Below are positions 50,094 through 60,535 of a DNA stretch of 64,000 nucleotides, in pieces; position 1 is the first letter of the stretch, and each line of letters opens with the position of its first letter. The translations under genes were made by a program, and so were the position numbers. The notes beneath the pieces are model-generated. The model saw only the letters and a program-made list of their open reading frames with translations. It ran no database searches and was not told the origin of the DNA. This DNA is from Strigamia acuminata (Eukaryota; Arthropoda; Chilopoda; Geophilomorpha; Linotaeniidae), in contig OX442319.1 of assembly GCA_949358305.1 (NCBI GenBank), positions 8,494,001-8,558,000 of the forward strand. Direction: 5' to 3'.

Positions 50094-52227
50094 TTACTTA
50101 ATAAATTTGTAAGTAATCAGTTCAACTATTCCAAAAATTAAAGATAGTATAATTCCTGCCATAATTAATATGAAAAGTCCAATTATTTGACGAAAAGAAA
50201 TAGGATTGAATTGATTTTTTGAACAGCTTTTCCAACCAGGAAAGTACCGCTTAAATTCAACTGATAAGATGCCCGATTGCTTCAACAATAAAATTCTGTC
50301 GAGGAAAATAAAAAATAACACAGGTTATCAATTATTGAATATAGTTTACTTGTAATTGAAATAATCAATGTAAGCAAATTGTTTCGAATAAGCTAGTGAT
50401 ATAGAATCTCTGCTGACATAATGAGGTGCTACGTCAAAACTGCAATTTCCACGAATTAAATTTTGAACATCCATCAATGAATGAACAAATCCTAGTCTTC
50501 CGTTGTACATTGCTTCAATCGCGTCTTTTAGAGTTTTAGCTTTCAACACAGTTTTGTTTTCATATGGTGAATTCTAGTAAAAACAAATTATCGTATATAT
50601 AAAGATATAAGAAATAAAAATAATTGTTCGAATAACCTTGAACAGTTCTTCCAACTTATTGCCCTTTAAAATTACAGGCAAATAATCTGTTTTCTCTAAC
50701 ATATCTTCTAGTGAGGAAAAAGGAATTTTTGTGGCTGTTGTTGAAAGTAAAGAAGTTAATATAGAATTGTAACTAATCAAAATTACCATTGAAAAAATGA
50801 AATAGACGACAATGATAACGTTTAGGGACTTCAACGAGTAACTATTTAAGTTGCCTAAATGAAATGAAAATAAAATATTTCACTTTATTTGCATCAATTG
50901 CTCCAACCATTCATTAAAACCTTGTAAGACAATTGGCCAACAAAGCAGCAACTCGTCAATGAAATTTCGAAAACAACTCGCAAGTTTCCTTCTTGTTGAA
51001 ACATAATTTGCTAAAACATTCACTAGAATAACAGTCAAGCTTACACCAACTATGCATAGCCACATTCCAACACCGCATGGTTGCAAATAAAAATTTAAAT
51101 TCCAATCGTGCTGCTCTAATCTTCTGTAGATAATGTCTACTTGGAATGGATACAATTGTGGTGAGAACATTAGATACTCGATTCTCTTTCTTGTTATAAC
51201 CATGGAAGGCACAATGTCAGCTGCCTAAAGAAAAATACAATATACTGTCATAACAACTACATTGATGAGATATCTACCCCTTGTGTAACATCGCCTATCA
51301 TTCCTGTCCAGCTTCCATTGATTAAGGTTCCAAATTGACTATCGTTGCATCGCATTATTACAAAACTGAAAACAGTTTCACCAGGTTCATAATTGTTATT
51401 TTTCAACAAATTAAATCTCAAGGATGGGCAACAGTGGCGTAGCATGCGAATGGTACGGTGATTTACCTTACATTGAACTTTTGGTTAAAAATGGAGATAA
51501 CCTGGCCAAAATACCCTCCTAAGGTCAATGATTTAGTTAATGTAAAGGCCGGTGGAAACTGCAGGAATAAAATTAAAAAAATTAATTTATTCAAAAAAAG
51601 TCTACTTAAATTTTTACCTACATCAAAAGCCGTTATTCGTACCGGCTTTAGGAAATCTGGGATTTTCTTGGCCCTTTGGAAAATGATAATTTTTATTTCA
51701 AATTTCAACCAATAACTTAAGCACCAAACCACACACACCTTACAAACTGGTTATCACAATTTAATTGTAACAGCAAATTCTCTTCTAGATTATTAGCAGC
51801 ATTAATTCTTTGCCATTGATGCCCTAAGTATTGGACGTTGTTCTGCAATATAAAATATTTATTGACGAAAGTACAAAAATAACTTACCACAGCTCGATCA
51901 AGTATTGATGGTCATGTTTTTATGATTTTATCAATACCATAATAATTTACCTTGGCGTTGGCTTCGAGTTTTTCAAAACCATCTACAAAGTTAAACATTA
52001 ATAAAGTGCAATTTAAAAGGTAATATCAAAATTACGCTCTACCTTGATTTGAAATTACCCTCACACGAGGACATCCAATGTTGTCGGAGAGAACACTTGT
52101 CCTCTTATAACACAAGCAACATACTTGAACAAAAGAAATCCATGTTTTATAAAGAAAAATTTCTCAAATTCAAATTATTTAGCTTACATGTTTGAAGTGT
52201 CATGCTTATCAGTTTAAGAAGATACAT
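50094..52227 (-). CDS. Ionotropic-receptor-like gene 3, intact, 11 exons
   Basis: Predicted ligand-gated channel of the chemosensory iGluR-related IR family (plasma membrane of sensory neurons in arthropods). Exons (minus): 52227-52188, 52123-52043, 51982-51951, 51842-51739, 51673-51622, 51558-51467, 51416-51278, 51224-50921, 50854-50637, 50573-50350, 50295-50094; 495 aa, every join in phase. Signal peptide MYLLKLISMTLQT; Cys-rich short N-terminus; S1 half with ITAFDFPPAF and NGSWTGMIGDVTQG, then RKRIEYLMFSPQLYP; membrane segment WLCIVGVSLTVILVNVLANY; pore region around FRNFIDELLLCWPIVLQG; membrane segment VIIVVYFIFSMVILISYNSI followed by LTSLLS; S2; last membrane segment IIGLFILIMAGIILSLIFG near the C-terminus. 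The short N-terminal domain is typical of divergent IRs. Ligand unknown. The gene is a tandem sister of two damaged copies. Confidence 0.87.
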
Positions 52228-52229
52228 TC

Positions 52230-52766
52230 TTGGAATCTGCAAGAGAGTAGTTTGTATTGTTTACACCAACAGCAGGAGAAATTGCTAATGCAATTTCCTG
52301 CACTAACAAAATAATGTTCTTAGGCAATTAAAATTTTATGGTTATTCCAATAAATGTGATCGTCTATTTAACTACACCTGACTTCCGACTCTATTTTCAA
52401 GAAAATTGAGTTGTAAAAGTAACAAATCGGGGTTCTACTGTATAAACAAAAAAGTCGAATTATTAAAAGCAGATTCACTTTTTAACAGACGATGGCGCTG
52501 CTAAGAAGTCGTCATCGTAAAGGAGTCATATTCTATTTGCTTGTTGTTCATCATTTCCGATTCAATTCCCTGGTGGAGGGTCGTAATCGTGCATCGAACG
52601 GTCGGCCTAACTCGTCGAATTGAATTCGACGAACCACCAACAAAATAAGAGTCAATGCCGCATGCGTAGGCCTGCCATACCGGACTGCGTTTTTACTGGT
52701 AATCAGCAATAACAAGGTTGATATTTCAACGTGCCTACAAGTACTGTAACTACAATAATTATACAA
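52230..52766. other. Spacer between divergent IR copy 3 and unit iv
   Basis: Matches the spacers at 41018 and 45296, including ttcctgcactaac and the aacagacgatggcgctgct head motif. It is probably a two-way promoter region; no coding exon seen. Confidence 0.45.
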
Positions 52767-53490
52767 TGTCTTTGATTATGGCTAAACCTAAATGTTCTAT
52801 TGCAGGTTGAGAATTAAAGACGATACATGAACTTGAAATTGTAAGGCCGCCAATTGAGGATACTGAGCCAAATTCCATCAATCCCATTAATCAATATGAA
52901 GAATTTGGAAACAATTCTTGTGGCAGCCACGGTGACATTTCTTGTTGTAGCCGTGGTGACAGTTCTTCTGGTAGCCATGATGCCATTTCTCATGGTAGTT
53001 CCGGTTCCAGTTCTATTGGGATTTATGATGGTAGTTCGCGGGTCATTAACCGGCATGTCGTCAATTCTCGTGGGAGTTATCACGCTAGTTGTCGCGGCAT
53101 TTACAATTACAAGCATGGTGTCAATTCCAATGCCATTTAGGATGGAAGTTCTCAAAGCATTTACCAGCATGTTGTCAAATATCATGCCGGTTTCCATGGC
53201 ACATCTTTTGCCGGAGCAGTATTCGTACGAAATGTCTGGGCCGGATCAGTATTCATACACGAACTGGTCGTGGTCGTGGCCGTGGTTGTGGCCGTATCAG
53301 TATTCATATTCATACACGAGCAGTTCGCGTTCATACTCGAGCAGCTCGAGCAGCTCGGATTCGTTGGCGTGGCCGTGGAATTCGTGGCAGTCGTAGTCAT
53401 GATGAAAAAAAATTATTTCGGATGCAAGAAGGAAGAAAATAGGCAGGAAGACCAAAAGAAAGAAAAGGAATGATTTGCAAGCTATTGGCA
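52767..53490 (+). other. Repeat-ORF unit iv
   Basis: Same design as the other units, with head INPINQYEEFGNNSCGS in one frame. The hydrophobic frame (52854-53396) is open for 180 codons from an ATG and ends in a Trp/Tyr/Ser-rich tail. The SRG frame has a TAG near 53137. The third frame gives Arg-Gly runs and then SRSHDEKKLFRMQEGRK. It is divergently paired with IR copy 3. Coding status unresolved. Confidence 0.45.
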
Positions 53491-54327
53491 ATGACATCTC
53501 TCTCTTCCTCTTAATTTTGAACTACCACAATCATTGATTTGAGTCTACAAATAGTGATAATTGACTATTAACTATATATGATCAGTGAACTTTAGAGTAA
53601 CCAGTTAGATTCTCTACTGGTTTATCTTGCACTTTTATTTACTATTGAACTTGTTCCAGAAGTGGGTGGTGCTGCAAATGTAGCCTTTGTTTGCTGCGCC
53701 GAAGAGAAGGAAATACTTTCAAAAATATTTCATAGCGGTTCCCTGCTAACAAATTATCAAAACTGTTTTTTGAATTGGAATAAAAGCTGTTTTATCCAAT
53801 GCAACATTGGTGAGAATGTCTTGAAACTTCAGTATCATTGTATTTAAATTATCGAAGAGAATGCAGAAATTAAACATCTAAAAATCATGTGTTAATATGT
53901 CCAAATGCTAGAAATGTTGAAAATGTAACAAATTAAACAAAACAAAACTAAATACATTTCAAATTATCAGTATCAGGTTTTCGACCAATGGGGAAATACC
54001 GGAAGCGATGCACGCATGCGCAGTAAAGATCATTCGAGTTCACTTCTGCGAGAGATTACCGGCATTCACGACTCGAATAATCCTTGTCATCCCTGTTTAG
54101 GTGACAGTCGGGCATACGGAATATTTCATCTCACTCGAAATATTCCGTGCATGTAAACATAGTATTAGAAGATACATTTTTCGAAAATGCAAGAGAGTAG
54201 TTTATATATTGTGTATTCAAGAAGCATGAGACTGGTTTTTCGAAATTATTGGTGAATGATTGCTATTTCTGGTGAGGTGTAATTGATTAAGTAAATTAAG
54301 CCTTTTCTAAGATGGGAATGGAAACTA
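53491..54327. other. Intergenic DNA shared between units
   Basis: The segment 53640-53940 (gggtggtgctgcaaatgtag, ttccctgctaacaaattatc, cgaagagaatgcagaaatta) recurs after units v, viii and ix, so it belongs to the duplicated unit. From 53970 to 54150 the sequence is unique, with a hairpin cggaatatttc/gaaatattccg at 54118-54149. No gene recognised. Confidence 0.5.
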
Positions 54328-54627
54328 CAGTAGAACCTCGATTATCCGAACAAATGGGGAACGGGGGTGTTCATAAAACCGAATTGTTCGGATAATCGAA
54401 CATTAGGTTTATACACATACTGTACTGCGTAGAAAGCATTAAAGCCGACCGAAAATGGATAAAAATCGTCAAAAAACATTAAAAACATATTACAAATATG
54501 TGATAATTGTCAAAAATTATTAAAAAACCAATGAGAATCTGTAAAAAATCGATGAAAAATCGCTTTATTGCCTTTCGGATAACGGATTGTTCGGATAACC
54601 GCGGTTCCGAAAATCGAGGCTTTACTG
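54328..54627. mobile_element. pogo/Tigger-like MITE, 300 bp, TA duplication
   Basis: Starts CAGTAGAACCTCGATTATCC and ends with the inverse form (aaaatcgaggctttactg), flanked by TA on each side. Termini of this form are characteristic of pogo-like elements. Only the right end of a related copy survives upstream of other units (for example 45659). Confidence 0.85.
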
Positions 54628-54779
54628 TATAGACAAAAAAGTCAAATTATTAAAAGCTGATTCACATTTTAACACACGATGGCGCTGCTAACAATGCCTC
54701 ATCGTAAAGCAGTCATATTCTATCAGCTCGTTGTTCATCATCAGCAATAACAAGGTTGATCATCGCACCTTCAATTCAA

Positions 54780-55520
54780 ACACCGTAACTATAATAATTA
54801 TACAACGTCTTTGATTACGGCTTAATCTAAATGTTCTATTGCAGGTTGAGAATTAAATGAACCATGAATATGAACAATTTTGTGTCAATTCTCATGACAG
54901 CCATGATGACGGTGCTTGTGGTAGCCTCGATACCAATTCTCTTGGTAGCCATGCTTCCAGTTCTGTTGCTATTTATGCTGCTAGTTTTCGGAGTACTTAC
55001 CTGCGTATTGTCAATTCTCTTGACAATTATGACGCCAGTTTTCACACCATTTAGCAGCATGGCGCCAATTTTCATTCCATTCAGAATGGCAGTTTTCAAG
55101 GCATTTCGGATGGTAGTTATCAACGCATTTACAGGCACGTTTTCAATTGTGATGCCATTTGTGGTGGTAGTTCTCGAGACGTACACCAGCATATTGTCAT
55201 TTATCATGCCGGCTTCGTTGGCACATCTGTTGCCTAAGCAGGATTCGTACGAAACGTGGTGGCCGTATCATTATTCAAACAAGAAATGGTCGTGGTGGGG
55301 GCCAGTTGAGTATTCACAATCGAGCAGCTCGTGGTGGTGGCCGTGGCCGTGGAATTGATGGAATTGTAGTCATGATTTTAATGAAAATAATCGCAAAGAA
55401 GAGCACATTGGAGAAAAGTGAAGAAAAAAAATTATTTCGGATGCAATAAGCCCAAAAGAAGGAAGAAAAGAGGCAGGAAGACCAAAAGAAAGAAAAGGAA
55501 TGATTTGAAAGCTATTGACT
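54780..55520 (+). other. Repeat-ORF unit v
   Basis: Hydrophobic frame open from ATG 54864 to 55358 (164 codons) ending in Trp/Ser-rich sequence; the SRG-type frame carries stops. The tail has cgtggtggtggccgtggccg and then the Lys-rich end. No IR copy lies next to it. Coding status unresolved. Confidence 0.4.
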
Positions 55521-55678
55521 GTTAACTGTATACGATCAGTGAACTTTAGAGTAACTGGTTTGTCTTGCACTTCTGTTTACTATTTAACTTGAGCTGCAAA
55601 TGGTACTGCAAATGTAGCTTTTGTTTGCTGCGTTATCTGCACCGAAGAAAAGCAAATGAATTCAAAAATACTTTATAT

Positions 55679-55795
55679 TAGCTGCATTCAAAAATTAAAA
55701 TTGCAATTTTAGTTTAAGTTTAAACAGGAAATGATGTCATTTTTGGTTTAAAATTGAAGTAAAGCACAAAATATTTTAGTTTTTGAATGCAGCTA
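55679..55795. mobile_element. 117-bp MITE
   Basis: TAGCTGCATTCAAAAATTAA at the left, its inverse (tttttgaatgcagcta) at the right. It interrupts the segment ttcaaaaatactt...gttccctgctaac, which is continuous in the sister units at 53730 and 60210, so the insertion boundaries are clear. Confidence 0.85.
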
Positions 55796-56109
55796 GTGGT
55801 TCCCTGCTAACAAATTATCAAAACTGTTTTCTGAATTAGAATAAAAGCTGTTTTATCCAATGCAACATTGGTGAGAATGTCTTGAAACTTCAGTATCATT
55901 GTATTTAAATTATTGAAGAGAATGCAAAAATTAAACATCTAAAAATCGTGTGTTAATATGTTCAAATACTAGAAATGTTGAAAAAGTAACAAACTATACA
56001 AAACTTATGACAATACATAATAAACACAATAAATAAAACAAAAACAATAAACACTCGTTAATAAAAAGAAAAAAAAAGCAATAAACATTTGTTAATTTAT
56101 TTATTTTGA
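55796..56109. other. Shared post-unit DNA
   Basis: Copy of the block following the other units (gttccctgctaacaaattat to aaattaaacatctaaaaatc) followed by A/T-rich sequence that recurs at 60410-60520. No gene. Confidence 0.5.
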
Positions 56110-56940
56110 CTTTTAATTGACATCCGTCAACCAATCGGATAACAATATTCCACCAGGTGGCGAGTCCGTAACCCCCTAATCTCTCGACCAATCTTAAATC
56201 ATTATTTATTTACGTTGGTCGGTGTACGTAAATGTAAGCCTGGCTAATACATAAAGACGATTCTACAGAGAAAAAGGCATTCCAGCTTGGACGAAGAATC
56301 AGGCACGACCGCAACACCAAAAGATTATCGTACGACATCGCAGTTTGTGTTGTTCAATTTCGGCGAAAGATAAATGGCAATGGAGACAGTTCTTGTTGTA
56401 TTCATGATGCCATTTCTCGTGGCAGTCGTGGTGCCAGTTTTCGTGGCAGTTATGGTGCCAGTTTTCGTAGGAGTTATGGCGCTAGTTCTCGCGGCATTTG
56501 CCGGCATGTTGTCAATTCTCGGGGTAATTATGATGCTAGTTCTCACGGCATTGCCCGGCATGTTGTCAATTCTCGTGGCATTTACCAGCGTATTTTTAAT
56601 TTTCTTGCCCACGAAAATCCGTGCACGAGAATCCGTGCGAATCCGTGCTCATTCGCGCGGATTCTCGTGGACGTATCAGTATTCAGACTCGGGCTGGGAG
56701 AATTCGGTGTCAATTCTCGGGGCGGTCATGGTGGCAGTTCTCGTGCTACTCGTAGTTACGGTGCTAGTTCTCATGGCATCTATGTTGCCAGTTCTCGTGG
56801 TAGATACGATGCAAATTCTCTCGGACGAAATCTCGTGGCTGTGTCAGTATTTAGACTCGAGCTGGTCGTAGTCGTGGTCGTGTTAGTGATGGCAGTTGTG
56901 TAGTCATGGATTTAATGAAAAAAATTGTTTAATAAATAAA
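56110..56940 (+). other. Repeat-ORF unit vi, with SNAPC5-type 5' flank
   Basis: The 5' part (56124-56367) is a copy of the flank of the SNAPC5 gene up to gataaatggcaa. From that ATG (56362) a hydrophobic Val/Leu/Met-rich frame is open to 56871; an internal ATG is at 56374. In another frame the same DNA reads KDDSTEKKAFQLGRRIRHDR, then RGSYGASF-type octapeptides, open past the head region. No trusted homologue. It is either a newborn gene or a repeat artefact using a captured start. Confidence 0.45.
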
Positions 56941-57143
56941 TGTGTAGTCGTATTTGATTTTGATTTGTTGGGTTTTATTTTCTTTTCTTTTTTAATATTT
57001 AGAGTCGTCGTATTTTTCACGTTGACATGAGCATTGTTTTTTTGGGACAAATAAGGGTTGTTCAGCACTATCCAACAATTTTCCATTGGCAACCTGGATT
57101 TATTTTGTCTTCCTGTAAACGTAACGTCTCTATTTCAGGATTA

Positions 57144-57361
57144 GCAAAGTCAACCAATCGGATGACAATATTCGACCAGGTGGCGGTTCCGTAACCCTTA
57201 AATCACGTGCGGTGTACGTTAATATAAGACTGAGCTTGTACTTAAAGACGATTCTACAGATAAAAGGGCACTCCAGCTTGGATGAAGAATCAGGCACGAC
57301 TGCAACACGAAACGATTGTCGTACGAAATCGCAGTTTGTGTTTAATTTCGGCGAAAGATAA
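57144..57361 (+). promoter_or_regulatory. SNAPC5 5' flank shared with repeat-ORF units
   Basis: A block of about 220 bp (caaccaatcggatgacaata, then taaagacgattctacag, then aatttcggcgaaagataa) ends exactly at the SNAPC5 start codon and recurs at 46905, 56124 and 60536 ahead of repeat-ORF units. It probably contains the promoter and 5' UTR. A CCAAT box is visible at its left end. Confidence 0.6.
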
Positions 57362-57742
57362 ATGGCAAGGGGAACCAATAATGCTGACATGCGTCTTTTA
57401 CTAGAGGAAGCCGCTTTAGTGCGGGATTTAATATCGACACTTAAGGATCAGTTAAATCGGTTGAAGGTGGAGGAAATGCAGTTGAATAATTATATTAGAG
57501 AAAGTGAGATAAGAGATATTTTGGGCCCAAAACCTGAAACGATTGTGCCTGAAATTGAAGTTGCGGAAAAAGAAAAACCAACAAATATGTCAGAATTACA
57601 TCTGGATATTAATTTCAATGATTACGGGCAAAATTTGCCGTCAGAAGAGGAGGAGGAAGAGGAGGAGGAAGAGGAGGAAGATGAATACACAGCCATGAAT
57701 AATGGAGAAATCCAAGACGAACTTTCCTACTTTTTAAACTGA
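57362..57742 (+). CDS. SNAPC5: SNAPC5 homologue (snRNA-activating complex subunit 5)
   Basis: 126-aa intronless protein. SNAPC5 (SNAP19) is the small subunit of the complex that binds the proximal element of snRNA promoters for RNA polymerase II and III. The diagnostic segment LKDQLNRLKVEEMQLNNYI (residues 29-47) lies in an N-terminal helix predicted to coil, and matches the LNRLKVEE core of animal SNAPC5. The C-terminal third ends in a run of about 16 acidic residues, also as in vertebrate SNAPC5. The start ATG at 57362 follows gataa and is shared by sequence with nearby repeat units. Whether this is the only genomic copy or a retrocopy cannot be told. Confidence 0.78.
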   Translation: MARGTNNADMRLLLEEAALVRDLISTLKDQLNRLKVEEMQLNNYIRESEIRDILGPKPETIVPEIEVAEKEKPTNMSELHLDINFNDYGQNLPSEEEEEEEEEEEEDEYTAMNNGEIQDELSYFLN

Positions 57743-57950
57743 TTTTTAAACTTGTTTTCTGCGTTATTATGTGTACCAAAATAAATCTCAAAAAATGTAG
57801 TGACTTAAAGCATATCTCTAGTGTGTCTAAGAACTGAAAATAAATAAACAAAAATCCAAAATAGGAACATACTTCTTACGTTAGTTGTTTTGTAATTTTA
57901 CATTGCAATGCACACAACCTCCTTTTAGACTTATGTTTTAGACTTCTAAA
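57743..57950. terminator. SNAPC5 3' region
   Basis: AATAAA-type polyadenylation signals occur just after the stop (aaaataaatctc at 57779 and gaaaataaataaac near 57837). The rest is AT-rich intergenic DNA. Confidence 0.4.
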
Positions 57951-58750
57951 CCCTATGTGACAGTTCTTGTGATAAATATGATGCCATTTCTCATGGTAGT
58001 CTTGGTGCCAGTTCTCGTGACAGTTATGACATGATTTTGATGAAAATAATCGCAACGTGCCTTTAAGTACAGTAATGATTGTTGTAGTTAACTACAACAA
58101 TAATTATACAATGTCTTTTATTGCAAGTTGAGAATTAAAGACGATACATGAACGTGAAATTGTAAGGCCGCCGATTGAGGATACTGAGCCAAATTCCATC
58201 AATCCCATTAATCAATATTAAGAATTTGGAGTCAATTCTCGTGGCAGCCATGGTGACATTTCTTGTGGTAACCATGATGCCATTTCTCATGGTAGTCCTT
58301 GTTCCAGTTCTATTGAGATTTATGATGGTAGTTCTCGGGTCATTTACCGGCATGTCGTCAATTCTCGTGGGAGTTATGTCGCTAGTTGTCACGGCATTTG
58401 CAAGCATAGTGTCAATTTCAATGCCATTTAGGATGGTAGTTCTCAAGGCATTTACCAGCATGTTGTCAATTATCATGCCGGCTTCACTGGCACATCTCTT
58501 GCCCGAGCAGTATTCGTACGAAATGTCGGGGCCGTATGAGTATTCGTACTCGAGCTGGTCGTGGTCGTGGCCGTTCTCGAGTAGCTCGTATTCATACTCG
58601 AGCAGCTCGTATTCGTGGTCGTGGCCGTGCAATTGGTGGCAGTTGTAGTCATGGTGAAAAAAAATTATTTCGGATGCAAGAAGGAAGAAAAGAGGCAGGA
58701 AGACCAAAAGAAAGAAAAGGAATGATTTGCAAGCTATTAGCAATGACACC
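57951..58750 (+). other. Repeat-ORF unit viii, preceded by a small fragment
   Basis: A scrap of the 24-bp repeat (57951-58045) is followed by a full unit. The hydrophobic frame is open from ATG 58175 to 58648 (157 codons) ending in repeated SWSW and SYS motifs. The SRG frame has stops after NQY and before DGSS. The opposite strand is open for 204 codons across the whole unit. The third sense frame ends RGRAIGGSCSHGEKKLFRMQ. Coding status unresolved. Confidence 0.42.
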
Positions 58751-59519
58751 TCTCTCTTTCTCCTAATTTTGAACTACCACAATCATTCGTTTGATCCTAC
58801 AAATAGTGATAATTGACTGTTTACTATGTATAATCAGCGAACTTCAGAGTAACCAGTTAAATTCTCTACTGTTTACTATTGAACTTGTTCCGGAAGTGGG
58901 TGGTGCTGCAAATGTAGCCTTTGTTTGCTGCGCCGAAGAAAAGGAAATAAATTCAAAAATATGCGGTTGTTCTTTATATCTGCTAACAAATTATCAAAAC
59001 TGTTTTTTGAATTAGAATAAAAGCTGTTTTACCTAATGCTGCATTGATGAGAATGTCTTGAAACTTCAGTAACACTGTATTTAAATTATCGAAGAGAATG
59101 CAGAAATTAAACATCTAAAAATCATGTGATAATATGTTCCAATGCTTAATGCTACATCAGGCCTAAGGTTTTTCTGCATAGACAAAAAAGTCTAATTATT
59201 AAAAGCTGATTCACACACGATGGCGCTGCTAAGAATGCGTCATCGCAAAGCAGTCGTATTCTATTGGCTCCTCTCTTCATCGCATCGTGATGGAGGCACA
59301 GATAATCTGTGATGGAGGTTTGTGCCATCACAGATCTGTGGTGCCGTCGAACGGTCGGCCTAACTCGTCGAATTGAAGTCGACGAACCACCAACAAAATA
59401 AGAGGCAATTCCGCATGCGTAGGCCTAACATGCCATACTGCGTTTTTACTGGTAACCAGCAATAAAAAGATTAAAATTTTCATCGTGCCTTCAACCACCG
59501 TAACTATAATAATTATACA
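58751..59519. other. Shared post-unit DNA and spacer
   Basis: 58780-59160 matches 53520-53930. 59165-59520 matches the head spacer of other units (cacacgatggcgctgctaag at 59213). A short cagatctgtg palindromic duplication lies near 59300-59340. No gene. Confidence 0.5.
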
Positions 59520-59950
59520 GTGTCTTTGATTATGACTAAAACTAAATGTTCTATTGCAGGTGGAGAATTAAAGACGATACATTACTAGAGGTGCATGAGA
59601 ATACTGATTTGTGAGCCAAATTGCATTAATCTCATTAATCAATTTAATGAATTGGTGGAATTTGCTGCCAATTCTCGTGGCAGCCACGTTGCCAGTTCTT
59701 GTGTCAGTCATGGTGCCAGCCCTCGCGGCAGTCGTGGTGCCAGTTGTCGTGGGACTAGTTATGCTGCTTGTTCTCGTGATATTTACCAGCATATTGCCGA
59801 TGCTCGTGGCGTTGACGGGCATGTTGCCAATTCTGGCAATTACTAGGTCATATCTTTTGTCCGAGCAGTATTCGCACCAAATCTCGTGGCCGTTTCCGTG
59901 TTCAGTGTGGCAGAGGTCGTGGTCTTGGTAGTGATGGTTTGGAGACAAAT
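59520..59950 (+). other. Repeat-ORF unit ix, shortened
   Basis: Head as in unit ii, with gcaggtggagaattaaagac at 59557, then about eight 24-bp repeats. The hydrophobic frame 59611-59931 is open for 106 codons. The tail is cut short and lacks the Lys-rich end. Probably a decayed copy. Confidence 0.42.
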
Positions 59951-60535
59951 AGGCAGAATTAACACCGAGCTAAGGAAAACACAATGATTAGGTTTATTTG
60001 GCAAGGAACTTAAAGAAAAAGGCAAAATCAAACAATACACATACACAGATTTGGAGCTGAACTGAAAGAAGCGTAGCATTCATGATCTCTAATGCTTTGT
60101 CTTGTGTTCCTGTTTACTATTGAACTTGTTCTGGAAGTAGGTGATACTGCAAATCTGGATTTTGTTTGCTGTGTCACCTGCACCGAAGAAAAGCAAATGG
60201 ATTCAAAAATACTTCATAGCTGTTCCCTGCTAACAAATGATCAAAACTGTTCTCTGAATTAGAATAAAAGCTGTTTTATCCAATGCAACATTGATGAGAA
60301 CGTCTTGAAACTTCAGTATCACTGTATTTAAATTACCGAAGAGAATGCAGAAATTAAACATCTAAAAATCATGTGTTAATATGTTCAAATGCTAGAAATG
60401 TTGAAAAAGTAACAAACTATACAATAACTTATGACAATACATAATAAACACAATAAATAAAACAAAAACAATAGACACTCGTTAATAAAAAGAAAAAAAA
60501 GCAATAAACACTTGTTAATTTATTTATTTTGACTT
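59951..60535. other. Shared post-unit DNA
   Basis: Repeats the block found after units iv, v and viii (tgttccctgctaacaaatg, gagaatgcagaaattaaac), followed by the A/T-rich stretch also seen at 55985-56100. No gene. Confidence 0.5.

Noticed and set aside
58135-58749. 204-codon minus-strand ORF over repeat unit viii
   Set aside because: Openness follows from the 24-bp repeat; sister units do not keep this frame over the same span with the same start, so it was not called as a gene.
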